Numbered from the stretch's first letter, positions 1 through 9,769 are shown. The stretch: DNA of 64,000 nt from DATFXM01 sp035315885 (GCA_035315885.1 DATFXM010000140.1:1-64000), one strand, 5' to 3'. Translations and numbers: made by a program. The notes: a model not told the origin generated them from the letters alone.

Positions 1-29
1 CGCTGCTTCCTCGCAAGTCTCGTAGTTGG

Positions 30-1343
30 TTACTGGGGACATTCGCCGAAATGTGTTTGCCCGCGCTTCAGGAGGAGTGAATGAGATAGAACCTCCGATG
101 CGACTCCGTGGCCGGCGGCGATGCCTGCCTGGTTGCTAAACTCGAAGTGTATTCCACCTACTACGCGCGACCTCCCCGCCTCAGCCTCGGCTGCGGAGAA
201 GCTGGGATAAGTGCGGGCTTGCCCGCCCGGCGCGGAATCGGTAACGAGAGTGAATGAAATGTTGTCGTCGCAGAAAAAGCCGGCGAGCACTCGCGCCGCG
301 GCCCCGCTGAACGAGCTGTGTCCGGACCAGTGCTCCGGCGTTCCTCCTATGCCTCCCGCGCGTGGACTCCATCCCTGGTCTTGTGTCGTATTCGGATTGC
401 CGTCGGTATCCGCTTCCCGAATCGCCGTAGCCGGGCGCCACGCGTGAAATTGGAACTTGGTCTGATAAGTAGGCGCTACGGTGTCGGCCATCGCCATACT
501 GAGCAGCGCGAACAGCCGCGCCATTTCCTGGAGCTGAAGCGGTCTGTCGTCGGTGACTGCGAGCGCTATCTGGATCCACGCACCTGGGGGCTGGTCTGTT
601 CCCGCTCCAAGGCTCCAAAACTGAAATGTAGCGAACTTGTCTGCGTCCGGTATTGCCGCATTGCCGAGCAGCTTCACCTCTGCGAACGCAGCAGCATAAT
701 CCAGACTTGTGAGGTCCGGAGGGCCCGGGCTGACGTAGACTTTCGGATCAGCGATCGCGAACGGCAATAAATTGCGAAACTGCGTGCCTGACCAGGTGGC
801 CCTGAACTGTCCCGCCGCAACCACTCCCGGCTGGCTTTCGTCAGGACTCGAGCCGTCATTTGCTCGTGCTGACAGGACCTGTGCGCCGACGTGTTCACCC
901 CAACTCTGTCCCGCCTCCACGGGTCCTGTCCCACTGAGCCCCGACAGATCGGTCGCAAGCTGCGCATCGAATCGCGAAGCCAGATCGGGGTAGAGGCCAA
1001 TCAACACCGCATGCGCCGCGCTCGCGGCTGCCGCAACGAGGTCCCCTTCGGCTGGAGCTCCGTCAGGCGGTACTAAGGCGTGATCACGGTCGCGTGCACC
1101 GTGTCTCGAAGCGATACCGTTGACCGCATCATAGATCGCTACATTGACCATGGCGTAGAGCCGCGCGGCTTGGGCATCACTAGCAAGCTTCACTCGCACG
1201 GTGTCCAGCGCCAATTGATTCCAGTTGCGTATGACAACGGCGGGATTTTCAGAAGTATGTGCCTGACCGCTGTATATCCAGCCAAGCGACACAAAGAGCG
1301 TCAGCGATACAATGACAGCGGTACCGCGTATTGTGCGTCTCAT
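30..1343 (-). CDS. vanadium-dependent haloperoxidase / PAP2-type acid phosphatase superfamily, exported
   Basis: 437 residues with an N-terminal signal peptide (hydrophobic residues about 7-28). The three vanadate/phosphate-binding segments of the family are visible in order in the C-terminal half: a Lys/Arg segment (KFQFHAWRP), an SGH segment (HWSGHSSFSG), and an Arg...Gly-His segment (SRVVGGIHFEFSNQAG) followed by AGHGVA. Known members use vanadate to oxidise halides with H2O2; related proteins are phosphatases. The spacing of conserved residues resembles bacterial vanadium chloroperoxidase-like proteins, but halide preference cannot be read from the sequence. An AAGGAG box lies 7 nt before the ATG, supporting this start. 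It is monocistronic and divergent from the DinB gene. Confidence 0.85.
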   Translation of the reverse strand: MRRTIRGTAVIVSLTLFVSLGWIYSGQAHTSENPAVVIRNWNQLALDTVRVKLASDAQAARLYAMVNVAIYDAVNGIASRHGARDRDHALVPPDGAPAEGDLVAAAASAAHAVLIGLYPDLASRFDAQLATDLSGLSGTGPVEAGQSWGEHVGAQVLSARANDGSSPDESQPGVVAAGQFRATWSGTQFRNLLPFAIADPKVYVSPGPPDLTSLDYAAAFAEVKLLGNAAIPDADKFATFQFWSLGAGTDQPPGAWIQIALAVTDDRPLQLQEMARLFALLSMAMADTVAPTYQTKFQFHAWRPATAIREADTDGNPNTTQDQGWSPRAGGIGGTPEHWSGHSSFSGAAARVLAGFFCDDNISFTLVTDSAPGGQARTYPSFSAAEAEAGRSRVVGGIHFEFSNQAGIAAGHGVASEVLSHSLLLKRGQTHFGECPQ

Positions 1344-1847
1344 AGCTATTCTCCTTTTTGGGTTTCTTGACTTGTTAATTGTGGAGACAAGCTTTAGCAG
1401 CCACGGGCTAAGGCTACTTTATTCTTCTTATGAGAACTTTCTTGCGAACACCCTGGTTAGGCACGAAATGATGGCGCTTTGCACGCGTGCTGTGAGCATC
1501 TATGTACGCCGGGTGTCTGCGAATGTTTCTGAATTCGTATGCCCGACATCAATAAACTCCTGTAGTGTGCTTTTAGACTCTCAGGACAAGGTGCAGTCGT
1601 GAGTGTCACGATTCTATGAAGCGAATATCGTAATCCGGCGTAAGCATGAGAGTCATAAACTTGGTGTAGTGTTGCGGTAATGTTTTGGTAATGCGGTCCG
1701 GTTCCTTGTTCGATTACTCAACTTCAAGGGGTTACATGATTATTCGTGTAACCGTAATCCAATGACATGCGAGTAGACTCGCACAGACGCCATCGCATAG
1801 CGGTTTCTCCGGTTTTCTGTATATTCATGTTCGGCGCTTGAAAAGCC
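1344..1847. other. intergenic region between divergent genes
   Basis: About 500 bp with no convincing reading frame. It should hold the promoters of the haloperoxidase (leftward) and the DinB gene (rightward). The only structure I noticed is an inverted repeat at 1730-1753 (GGTTACA, 10-nt spacer, TGTAACC), possibly an operator or a small hairpin. Confidence 0.4.
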
Positions 1848-2375
1848 ATGACGAAGAGGCATGAAAAGTCGAGTGATTCCGAAGAGGGTGAGGCGTTGTT
1901 TGCCGCATGGCGCACGAACAACCGCGTAACGACCTATCTCATCGAGAACCTGCCGTCCGAAATGTGGTCGAAGACTGTTCCCGGTAACCCGGGACGGACC
2001 GTCCGTATGATCGCTGCCCACATACACAACGCAAGGTGCATGTGGATCAAGATGCTCGCCGAGCGTCACGGCGTAGCGGTCCCGCGGCGTGTCAATGGCC
2101 GCTCGGTTCGCCAGTCAGAGCTGGCGCGGGCGCTCGGACGCAGCAGCGAGGGTATGATTAGCCTGATCCGGCTAGGGGTGGCTCGGGGAGGCTCGGTTCC
2201 GCCTGCAGCATGGCAAAACTTCCCAACTGATCTTGTGCACTTTCTTAACTACTTCGTTGCGCATGAGGCTCACCACCGAGGTCAATTGTGCATGATTGCG
2301 CGGCAACTCGGGCATCGCCTGCCAGCGGGCGTGACCGGCGGACTCTGGCAATGGAAGAAGCGGTCGCAAGAGTGA
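1848..2375 (+). CDS. DinB-family (four-helix) protein
   Basis: 175 residues. The DinB/YfiT-like fold is a four-helix bundle with three metal-binding histidines. Here they are likely the His in the second helix (AAHIHNAR) and the pair in the last helix (HEAHHRGQ), where HxxxH plus HRGQ is the family signature. Many members are bacillithiol- or mycothiol-type thiol transferases, others have no known function; no substrate can be inferred. The start has only a weak ribosome site. Two more DinB-fold genes occur in this window, at 16,332 and 37,476, too diverged to look like recent duplicates. Confidence 0.8.
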   Translation: MTKRHEKSSDSEEGEALFAAWRTNNRVTTYLIENLPSEMWSKTVPGNPGRTVRMIAAHIHNARCMWIKMLAERHGVAVPRRVNGRSVRQSELARALGRSSEGMISLIRLGVARGGSVPPAAWQNFPTDLVHFLNYFVAHEAHHRGQLCMIARQLGHRLPAGVTGGLWQWKKRSQE

Positions 2376-2423
2376 ATACTCGCGGTGACCAACCGCCTGC
2401 CGCTAATTCGAGAGATACTCGGT

Positions 2424-2653
2424 TCATGACTTTGCTATTGCAAAACGAACATCAATCAAGCGGTCCAGCGACAGGATGCACAAGATTTTTTCTTTCAGAA
2501 ATCGTCTCAGCCGGGTAGTATTCAGGGCGGCGCGACGCTCGCCTGGTTTTGTCCCCACATCCCGGGAAATCTGATTTTGCTCGGCTACCCGGCAGGCAAT
2601 TGCACAGATCGTGGCCTCATCGCAGGGCTTTGTGATCAAGCGGATACGCCTTT
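2424..2653 (-). pseudogene. possible relic of a response-regulator receiver domain
   Basis: The leftward frame reads RLITKPCDEATICAIACRV, which resembles the last strand and helix of a receiver domain (the conserved Lys-Pro pair and following helix). The frame is closed by a stop just upstream, and an adjacent frame continues towards the receiver-like side, as expected of a decayed gene. No phosphoacceptor Asp region is recognisable. The rest of the 2376-2782 gap holds nothing I can identify except the GAGGAGG ribosome site of the next gene. Confidence 0.2.
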
Positions 2654-2782
2654 ATGAACTGCGGCGGCGAATTCGCTCGATTGCTGACTGAAGTGAAGTC
2701 GTGTGACTGTTGCGCGCATGTTAGAGCGAAGCGCTGACACTACCGGTTGACGTGATCCGTGACAATTTGAGGAGGAAGTGCA

Positions 2783-4537
2783 ATGAATTTCATTCGAACC
2801 TTGATGCCGGCGCTCTTGCTGCTTTCAAGTGCGGTCGTTACTTATGCCCAGTCAGAGCAAAGCGCTAAGGGGTCTCCGACACCTGACCCGACTATCGCAG
2901 TCTCAAGCTCCGACAAGGGCTTACGCTTCGCGGCCTTCGGCAGCGTAGGGCAGATGCGACTCGAGATCTTCAACACGAGCGGCGATTTGCTGTACAGCTC
3001 CGAATTCCAGCCCGGCAATGTGCGAGACTGGGGGCTGAAGGATAAAAGCGGTCAGTCGTTACCCGATGGTTCGTATGTGAGTGTCGTCACGGTCCGCGAC
3101 TTCTCCGGCAAGCTGAGCCTGAAGCAGGGCACCGTATTGCTGCGAGGTGGACATGCCGCGCTGAAGTTGGGTGAGGTCGAACTGGGCAGCGCTGCCGATC
3201 CGCAAAATGCACTGTCACCTGTTGCGGACGACAACGCGAATGCTATCGGCCTGTTGACACACAATGGCGCGGATGGACAGATCGTAAGCACGCGTGGCGG
3301 CCTGACTTTTAAGTTAGGTGATTTCTTTGCGGGATCAGAAAGGGAATTGATGCGGCTTACTCCGGAGGGGAATCTTGGAATCGGCATGACTCATCCGACC
3401 GCAAAGCTCGACGTCGAAGGGCTGATCCGCGCGGGCAAGGGAATCATCTTTCCAGACGGCTCCGTTCAGTTATCCGCAGCGAGAAAAACCCTCGGAGCGT
3501 CGAGCGTCAAGCTAGATCAGTCGGGCAGGATTTCAAGCCTCAATCAGGAGCTTGCCGCGACCCCAACGTTAGCGGCGGGAACTCAGAATAGAATTTCTAA
3601 GTTCGTCGACGGTTCAGGAACGCTTGGAGATTCGATAGTCACTGATACGGGTTTTCTAGCTATTGACAGCAACAGCAATCCTCAAGCAGCCGGTACGGGC
3701 ACGTTGATCATTCAGGGCAGTGTAAACAAGGAACGCATCGAGTTGCGGAGCTCCGGTTCGACTCCCGGCCCGGCGCTGCAAGGGAAGGGATTCGGAGGAA
3801 CGATTGATTCTCCGACACCCACACTCGCGAACTCCGATATGTTCATCATCGGAGGATCCGGGTTCAACGGTACTTCGCTCGTTTTGTTCAATGCGGCAAC
3901 GATAAAGATCAAGGCTGAGCAGGATTGGACGGCTACCGCGAACGGAGCGTTTATAAACTTTGAGACAACGCCTTCCGGAAGTCCGACGTCCGCGAGATTG
4001 GAGCGAATGAGGATTACTGGCGATGGCAAGGTTGGTATCGGCACTACCACGCCAACCGTGGCGCTGGATGTCGCAGGTGACATTCGGGCTAGCCACGTCA
4101 CAACTACAGGGTTTGTTGCCGCTGCACATCAAGACGTCGCCGAATGGGTTCCTGCACATCAGAAAGTCGACGCCGGAACAGTTGTAAGTGTGGATTTGGA
4201 ACTTCCAAATGTGGTGCGTCCTTCCACTAGCGCATACGATACGCATGTCGCCGGCGTTGTGTCGGAAAAACCGGGCCTGATACTTGGCGAAGGCGGGGAA
4301 GGCAAAGTAATGGTTGCCACGACTGGCAGGGTTAAGGTGAAGGTAGATGCGACAAGACACCCCATTAAGATCGGGGACTTGCTTGTAACCAGTGGCCGGG
4401 AAGGCGTGGCCATGAAGTCCCAGCCTATCAAGGTGAGCGGCACATTAATCCATCGGCCAGGCACAATTATTGGCAAGGCGTTAGAGCCATTGGCCAAGGG
4501 TCAGGGAGAGATACTGGTTCTGTTGAGTCTGCAGTGA
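2783..4537 (+). CDS. large secreted surface protein with FlgD-like domain and tail/head-type C-terminus
   Basis: 584 residues with a clear signal peptide (cleavage probably after YAQ, about residue 22). Residues about 45-125 resemble a FlgD-like Ig domain (GQMRLEIFNTSGDLLYSS ... DGSYVSVVTVRD). A Gly/Ala/Ser/Thr-rich beta region follows with two copies of a sentence typical of bacterial surface or tail-fibre proteins (LGIGMTHPTAKLDVEG and VGIGTTTPTVALDVAGDI). The C-terminal 150 residues resemble the stalk/knob domain found after such repeats (HQDVAEWVP ... GRVKVKVDA). A GAGGAGG box sits 7 nt upstream. Function unknown; a surface fibre or matrix protein is my inference. Confidence 0.65.
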   Translation: MNFIRTLMPALLLLSSAVVTYAQSEQSAKGSPTPDPTIAVSSSDKGLRFAAFGSVGQMRLEIFNTSGDLLYSSEFQPGNVRDWGLKDKSGQSLPDGSYVSVVTVRDFSGKLSLKQGTVLLRGGHAALKLGEVELGSAADPQNALSPVADDNANAIGLLTHNGADGQIVSTRGGLTFKLGDFFAGSERELMRLTPEGNLGIGMTHPTAKLDVEGLIRAGKGIIFPDGSVQLSAARKTLGASSVKLDQSGRISSLNQELAATPTLAAGTQNRISKFVDGSGTLGDSIVTDTGFLAIDSNSNPQAAGTGTLIIQGSVNKERIELRSSGSTPGPALQGKGFGGTIDSPTPTLANSDMFIIGGSGFNGTSLVLFNAATIKIKAEQDWTATANGAFINFETTPSGSPTSARLERMRITGDGKVGIGTTTPTVALDVAGDIRASHVTTTGFVAAAHQDVAEWVPAHQKVDAGTVVSVDLELPNVVRPSTSAYDTHVAGVVSEKPGLILGEGGEGKVMVATTGRVKVKVDATRHPIKIGDLLVTSGREGVAMKSQPIKVSGTLIHRPGTIIGKALEPLAKGQGEILVLLSLQ

Positions 4538-4664
4538 CGATGAGCAGCAGGGCGGCAGCGTGCGCCCTTCTCACCTTATTGGTTCTGGGGGAGCAGGCAT
4601 CGTCTCCCCGACGACCTCATCCGTTTGGCCGATGAAGGTAACGCATGCCTTATTGGGTTACGCA

Positions 4665-5204
4665 ATGCCGGAGCTCACTCAATGGAATAGCTTTTATGTA
4701 ATTGTCGGCTCATCGGCTGGCGCTCTGATCGGGTTGCAGTTCGTCGTTCTGACCCTCATCGCCCAGAGGCCGCCGCTACGCGTGGCGGAGGCCGGCGCGG
4801 CCTTTGCGACGCCGAGCGTAGTTCATTTCGCAGTCGTGCTCCTGTTAGCGGCCGTCGCGAGCGCTCCCTGGCATGCGATCGGTTTTGTCGCGGTCTTTTG
4901 GGGATTGGTGGGTCTCGGTGGAGTCTTATACTCGATCATAGTTGCCCGGCGTGTGAAGATGCAGACCGTCTACGAGCCGGTGTTCGAGGATTGGTTGTTT
5001 CATCTGTTGCTTCCAATTGCTTCATATGCAACGCTGGCCGTTGCCGCCTTCATGGTTCACATCTATGAGCGTACTGCACTGTTCATGGTGGGCGGTGCGA
5101 CGTTGATCCTCCTCTTTGTTGGCATTCACAATGCGTGGGACGGAGTGACCTACCACGTCTTTGGCAACACAGGAGAGCACCCGGGGTCTGAGCCGCCTCA
5201 ATGA
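4665..5204 (+). CDS. integral membrane protein of unknown function
   Basis: About 180 residues from the chosen ATG. The open frame extends back to a GTG at 4560 and an ATG at 4632, but the sequence WNSFYVIVGSSAGALIGLQ typically lies at the very N-terminus of similar small membrane proteins, so I prefer 4665. No start has a strong ribosome site. Five hydrophobic segments can be counted; the second is followed by a conserved-looking HAIGF turn. No catalytic motif is seen. It lies 3' of the secreted surface protein and is convergent with the next gene. Confidence 0.6.
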   Translation: MPELTQWNSFYVIVGSSAGALIGLQFVVLTLIAQRPPLRVAEAGAAFATPSVVHFAVVLLLAAVASAPWHAIGFVAVFWGLVGLGGVLYSIIVARRVKMQTVYEPVFEDWLFHLLLPIASYATLAVAAFMVHIYERTALFMVGGATLILLFVGIHNAWDGVTYHVFGNTGEHPGSEPPQ

Positions 5205-5266
5205 GACTGTTCAGTGCATGGAAAGGCCAGGCACGAACGGTAGCGAAACTGATTGAGCGTCAAAAT

Positions 5267-6667
5267 CTATCCGCGCTGGGCCCACAAGCGGGACCACCAG
5301 TTCGCCTCGCTGCCATCCGTCGGGCCGGGTTTATCTCCGGAGCCAGAGGGATTCTTTCGTTCCGAGCCTGCACCGCCGAATTCGGTGAAGTTCTGATAGA
5401 GCGCCCAAACGTACAGCACTTGTGCGTCTTCAGACAGCCGCTCAATCGTGTACGCCAGGCTCTCTGGTAGAATATTGCCCTTGCCCGCAAGTTCCTTGAG
5501 TGTTCCGGGCATGCTCTGAGGCATTATTGCCCCCTTCTCGTCAAAATTGAATTTCTTGCGAAACGTGGCCAGGTCGATTGCGCCCGTTATGCCCTGCTCC
5601 TCAAGCACCTCCCAGGTCTTGGGCAGAGTATTCATCAGAATCGCTTCGTCGATCCATGCGAGTATCTGTCTCAGGTCGAAGCTGGTATTGCGGAGCAGGC
5701 GGACAGGCTCGGCCTGCGCTAAAGAGCTGACGTCACCGATCCCTTCCTCACCAAGTCGTTCCTCGACCTGTGCGCTGATGCCTCGAATCTTGCTGAGGGG
5801 CACCAGTCTCGACTGGACTACTACTCCCGGTCCGCCGAGCTTCAATAACTGGACCGCGAATGTAGTCAAAGCCGTTATGACTCTTCGTGGAGCAAAGCCG
5901 GTAAAGAACAGCACAACTCCGCCAGCCCACCACTCGCTATTTGTCGGTTCTGACATTCGCAAGAGAACCGATACCGCGGCGGCGAGGATGGGCCCTAGTA
6001 TCAGGTTCACAAGACACCACATCGCACTGGCACCGGTGATGTCGTGGCGAAACGTTCGTTGTCCCAGCTCCAACAAAACATAAGTGTAAGCGCCGATCGC
6101 ACCCAGTTTCAGACCCGTAAAGATCTTTTCTATGGTCGGCTCGGTGCTCAAGTCTTTGATTTCCTTCCCTGATAGGAATGTGACCGAGGAAAAGAAATCA
6201 GCGGGTGTTGCCAAAACGTGAAGAATGATCACGCCCGCGATACCGAGCAGCACCGCCGGGAACAGGTATCGAATCGATAGAGTCGACACCCCAAAGTGCC
6301 CGCTGACTGAGTTCAGCGCACGAAGTCGATATTTCTCGAGCAAGTTGTCTTCCCAGGTTTCGGGTGTGTCACTTTTCCGTGTCCTCGTCTCTTTGGGTTG
6401 GTAGAGCCAAAGAAAGAATGCCTGATAAGCAACAAGTATCGACGGAAGCAGGCCAACAACGAGCGTCCAACGATGTCCAATCGGGGTATCCAATATTGCG
6501 TACAGCAACAACAAGAGGCAGATAAGCAGCAACAAGTTGGATTGGATCGATGCGCGATGCCTCCACTTCGGAACGATGATAGTAATCGCGAGCGTTATCG
6601 CGAGAGCCAGTCCTGTCCATACGAAAATGGTTGGTGGGAAGAAGAAAACAATGTGAGGTTGTTCCAT
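5267..6667 (-). CDS. multi-pass membrane protein with C-terminal helix-hairpin-helix-like domain
   Basis: 466 residues from the preferred ATG at 6667, which has a GGAG box 10 nt upstream; the frame extends to 6757 without support. The N-terminal two thirds hold about six to seven hydrophobic helices. The soluble C-terminal part contains LSKIRGISAQVEERLGEEG followed by DVSSLAQAEPVRLL, the pattern of helix-hairpin-helix modules that often end membrane or envelope proteins of unknown role. I cannot assign a function. It ends convergently with the preceding gene. Confidence 0.65.
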   Translation of the reverse strand: MEQPHIVFFFPPTIFVWTGLALAITLAITIIVPKWRHRASIQSNLLLLICLLLLLYAILDTPIGHRWTLVVGLLPSILVAYQAFFLWLYQPKETRTRKSDTPETWEDNLLEKYRLRALNSVSGHFGVSTLSIRYLFPAVLLGIAGVIILHVLATPADFFSSVTFLSGKEIKDLSTEPTIEKIFTGLKLGAIGAYTYVLLELGQRTFRHDITGASAMWCLVNLILGPILAAAVSVLLRMSEPTNSEWWAGGVVLFFTGFAPRRVITALTTFAVQLLKLGGPGVVVQSRLVPLSKIRGISAQVEERLGEEGIGDVSSLAQAEPVRLLRNTSFDLRQILAWIDEAILMNTLPKTWEVLEEQGITGAIDLATFRKKFNFDEKGAIMPQSMPGTLKELAGKGNILPESLAYTIERLSEDAQVLYVWALYQNFTEFGGAGSERKNPSGSGDKPGPTDGSEANWWSRLWAQRG

Positions 6668-7086
6668 GCCGATTGTTCTCCGCGCATCGGCGCACTTGCA
6701 GATCTGAGTTAACGCCGTGAACGTGTCCCTATGAACCAAAAGACGTTTACGCCACACGCAATCTTCGTCGGTGCGTACATTCGTCTTCGAGAAGTCCTGC
6801 GATTAGGGCAAAAGCACCAGGAAGAACGGAACTGCCATTGACGACCCGATTATGTGCTGCGCTTGTATGCCGGTGGCTGTGCTTCGCCCCTGTTATAACA
6901 GACGCGATTTGCTGTCTAAAGCATTCGAGTCGAATAGGTATTTTAGGGGGTCCGCAATGAGGATTGGGGACTCCGACTATCGGACCTGACGCCTTCCCGT
7001 GTTCGCAGCTCCGAGATTTGTTATAGTTTTTATCTGGGCTCGCGGCGGTCGGATCAACTCAACCGGGTTGAACGCGAGAGGGTCGT
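6668..7086. other. intergenic region
   Basis: About 420 bp between divergent genes. No coding potential that I can support on either strand; presumably promoters for both neighbours. A GAGAGGG ribosome site for the next gene ends 6 nt before its ATG. Confidence 0.4.
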
Positions 7087-7728
7087 ATGAAGATAGCGAT
7101 TCTGACTTTCGAAGGATTTAACGAGATCGATTCGATTGTTGCGTTAACAATCTTGAATCGAGTGAACGCAACCGACTGGAGAGTATCGATCGCATGCCCC
7201 AATGACCGCGTCACCTCGATGAACGGTCTAGTAGTTGATTCACAGATCTCTCTCAGCCACGCTTGTAACGCGGACGCAGTCATAGTTGGAAGCGGTGTGA
7301 ACACGCAACAGATCGTGAGGACGCCGGAATTGATGAGCCAGCTCGAGCTCGATCCGTCTCGGCAATTGATTGGCGCCCAGTGTTCGGGCACATTGATTCT
7401 CGCAAAACTTGGCCTGCTGCGTGGGGTGCCGGCGTGTACAGACCTCGTCACCAAGCCGTGGGTGCAGGAAGCGGGTGTCGAAGTGCTGGATCGGCCTTTT
7501 TTCGCCAAAGACAACGTTGCCACAGCAGGTGGCTGCCTTGCTTCTCAGTATCTCTCAGCGTGGATTATCGCTCGGTTAGAAGGTATTCAAGCGGCTGAGA
7601 TCGCTCTACACTATGTCGCACCGGTAGGCGAGAAAGGTGAGTACGTCTCTCGCGCGCTCGCCAACATTGTTCGATTCTTGCCGGCACCCGTGGTGGAAGT
7701 AAACGCGCTGATGCACCGGTCCCATTAG
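7087..7728 (+). CDS. DJ-1/PfpI-family protein (GATase1-like)
   Basis: 213 residues. The N-terminus (MKIAILTFEGFNEID) and the nucleophile elbow GAQCSGTLILAKLGLL, with the expected Cys, are characteristic of the DJ-1/PfpI superfamily; the ThiJ-like segment ATAGGCLASQYLSAW follows. Members include chaperones, glyoxalase-like enzymes, isonitrile hydratases and the ligand domain of AraC-type regulators. This copy has no fused DNA-binding domain. Which activity applies cannot be decided. The next gene, an alpha/beta hydrolase, follows after 43 nt and may be co-transcribed. Confidence 0.8.
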   Translation: MKIAILTFEGFNEIDSIVALTILNRVNATDWRVSIACPNDRVTSMNGLVVDSQISLSHACNADAVIVGSGVNTQQIVRTPELMSQLELDPSRQLIGAQCSGTLILAKLGLLRGVPACTDLVTKPWVQEAGVEVLDRPFFAKDNVATAGGCLASQYLSAWIIARLEGIQAAEIALHYVAPVGEKGEYVSRALANIVRFLPAPVVEVNALMHRSH

Positions 7729-7771
7729 CCGCGTCGGCGCTCCCGCTAGCCGGTCGTTGCCATCGAGTGCA

Positions 7772-8701
7772 ATGATTCCTACCGAACAGTCATCTCCGCC
7801 TCAGCACGAGCCGCAGCGATCCACCCTGAAATTCTTCCCTGGATTCAGCGAGGTGCGCCAACAGACCACTGGCGCAACTATCAACGGCGTGATCGGCGGG
7901 AGCGGGCCGCCTGTTCTGCTCCTGCACGGCTGGCCGCAGACGCACATCGAGTGGCATAAGATCACTCCAATGCTCGCACAACGTTTCACCGTTATAGCTA
8001 CCGATCTTCGGGGCTACGGTGACAGCAGCAAGCCTGAGGAAGGGATCAATCACGAGGGGTACTCCAAGCGTGCGATGGCTCGAGATCAACTAGAGCTTAT
8101 GCGGCAGCTTGGGTTCAATCATTTTGCGGTGGTCGGGCATGATCGCGGAGGCAGAGTTGGCCATCGTATGTCGCTGGATTACCCCGAAGCGGTCACAAAG
8201 CTTGCTGTGCTGGATATCGTACCCACGTACAAGTTGTACACGACGGTGACGAGAGAATTCGCAAGCGTGTACTTTCACTGGTTCTTCTTTATCCAACCGT
8301 CGCCTCTGCCTGAGACCCTCATTGCGAGTAACGCGGAATTCATATTGCGGGCGTGGGCATTCAGAGGACTTATTCCGAGTGCGATCAGCGATGAGGCGTT
8401 TGAAGATTACCTTCGCTGCTTCAGTGATCCGCGGACTCTTCACGCAATGTGTGAGGACTATCGCGCTGGGGCTACGATCGATCTCGAGCACGACAAGGCT
8501 GATCTTGAGAAGAAGGTCCAGTGTCCGCTGCTGGCGCTGTGGGGCAGTAACGGAGCGATGGAACCTCTCTTCGATGTGGTAGCGACCTGGAAGGAGAGGG
8601 CCACGCTAGTAAAGGGTAAGGCGCTTGCCGGCGGTCATTTCTTGCCTGAGCAGTTGCCAGACGAAGTCCACACGGAACTCGAAGCTTTTCTTTCTTCATA
8701 A
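7772..8701 (+). CDS. alpha/beta hydrolase, fluoroacetate (haloacetate) dehalogenase-like
   Basis: 314 residues counted from a TTG at 7757; the ATG at 7772 (residue 6) is the likelier start. Counting from the TTG, the catalytic residues of fluoroacetate dehalogenase can be placed: nucleophile Asp129 in GHDRGGRVGH, acid Asp153, base His294 (GGHFLPEQ), carboxylate-binding Arg130 and Arg133, and the halide-binding set His174, Trp175 and Tyr235. The oxyanion-hole HGWPQ segment is at residues 57-61. The complete set argues for hydrolysis of C-F or C-Cl bonds in small haloacids rather than an epoxide hydrolase, although epoxide hydrolases share the Asp nucleophile. It lies behind the DJ-1 gene on the same strand. 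Confidence 0.8.
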   Translation: MIPTEQSSPPQHEPQRSTLKFFPGFSEVRQQTTGATINGVIGGSGPPVLLLHGWPQTHIEWHKITPMLAQRFTVIATDLRGYGDSSKPEEGINHEGYSKRAMARDQLELMRQLGFNHFAVVGHDRGGRVGHRMSLDYPEAVTKLAVLDIVPTYKLYTTVTREFASVYFHWFFFIQPSPLPETLIASNAEFILRAWAFRGLIPSAISDEAFEDYLRCFSDPRTLHAMCEDYRAGATIDLEHDKADLEKKVQCPLLALWGSNGAMEPLFDVVATWKERATLVKGKALAGGHFLPEQLPDEVHTELEAFLSS

Positions 8702-8742
8702 CCACTCAACATCTCTTTGCCATTCGTCCATCTCTATGGATA

Positions 8743-9627
8743 ATGGCGCTCATGACTGAACAAGCCGGTAGCTATTACAGACATTCGGGGCGCTTTCCTA
8801 CGGGCGGGTTGGTGGTCGCGATCGCCGGTGGGGGTGCTGTGGGAGCTTTCCTCGCGCTGATCTATGCTTACTTCGACGCCCTCGATCCATTCATCTACTT
8901 CAACATGATGGCGAGCGTGATTCTCGGGGCAGCATCGGGATGGTTTACCGGACTGCTGCTGGCACGGCAACGTGTTCGCAACAACCTGATAGCGGCGTTC
9001 GCGGGCGGACTAGTAGGCCTCATCGCGCTCTATGTTGCTTGGGCCGCGTGGCCCGATGCCGTCCTGGGAGACCGGTCGGGCATGAACATGAAGTTCTTGC
9101 ACCTTCTCACAAGTCCCGCGGCTCTCCTCCAAAGCGTTGGTTGGATCAACAAAAACGGAGCGTGGAGAATAGGCTATTCAGTTCAGACAGGTTTTGTGCT
9201 GTGGGTGGCCTGGGTCGGAGAGGCGGTAATTGTCATCGGGTTTTCGATGTACGTTGCGCGCATCTTCGTCAGAGACCGAGTCTTCTGCGAGGCGTGTCAG
9301 CATTGGTGCGAAAAGGAGAAGAACGTGCTCGAGGCTCACGGCTGGGGCACGGAGGAGCTAAGCTCTAGGCTCGAGGCAAAGGACTTTGATTACCTCGCGA
9401 CGCTTGGACCGCGAACGCGTAATGATGTGGAGTGGATTCGGCTGGATCTGGATCGGTGCAAGAACTGCGGCGAAACAACAACGCTGACCGCTAAGAGGGT
9501 GGACCTTACGCGAGAAAAAGGACGTGAGTTGCCCCAACCAATTATCAAGGATTTGTTGTTGAGTCCTTCAGAGGTCGAGCGGCTTCGAAGCTATAACTTT
9601 GATACCAGCCAATCGCGGAGCGCTTAG
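8743..9627 (+). CDS. membrane protein with zinc-ribbon-like tail
   Basis: 294 residues with four hydrophobic segments in the first 190 residues, then a soluble tail. The tail begins with FCEACQHWC and later carries CKNCGETTTL; the two Cys pairs could form a zinc ribbon or rubredoxin-like knuckle on the cytoplasmic side. Nothing in the sequence points to an enzyme. I do not recognise the family. It is rightward, 41 nt after the dehalogenase-like gene, and its role is unknown. Confidence 0.6.
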   Translation: MALMTEQAGSYYRHSGRFPTGGLVVAIAGGGAVGAFLALIYAYFDALDPFIYFNMMASVILGAASGWFTGLLLARQRVRNNLIAAFAGGLVGLIALYVAWAAWPDAVLGDRSGMNMKFLHLLTSPAALLQSVGWINKNGAWRIGYSVQTGFVLWVAWVGEAVIVIGFSMYVARIFVRDRVFCEACQHWCEKEKNVLEAHGWGTEELSSRLEAKDFDYLATLGPRTRNDVEWIRLDLDRCKNCGETTTLTAKRVDLTREKGRELPQPIIKDLLLSPSEVERLRSYNFDTSQSRSA

Positions 9628-9769
9628 GTCGATGGTTCATAATTCATGGCCTGAGTCCGCGAGAATTTGGCTCGGGCGCCGTGCGATTACTTTCACACTT
9701 ACATTTCTTCTCAAACTCATCAAGGCAGACACATCCGGCTGGCGAGTGGCAAATTCGATATCCAACGAG

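Noticed and set aside
4560..4664. N-terminal extension of the membrane protein
   Set aside because: The extra residues are polar and irregular, and the recognisable N-terminus starts at 4665.
5201..6712. Rightward open frames antisense to the membrane protein at 5,267-6,667
   Set aside because: The opposite strand has a long frame with clear hydrophobic helices and a ribosome site; these are shadows.
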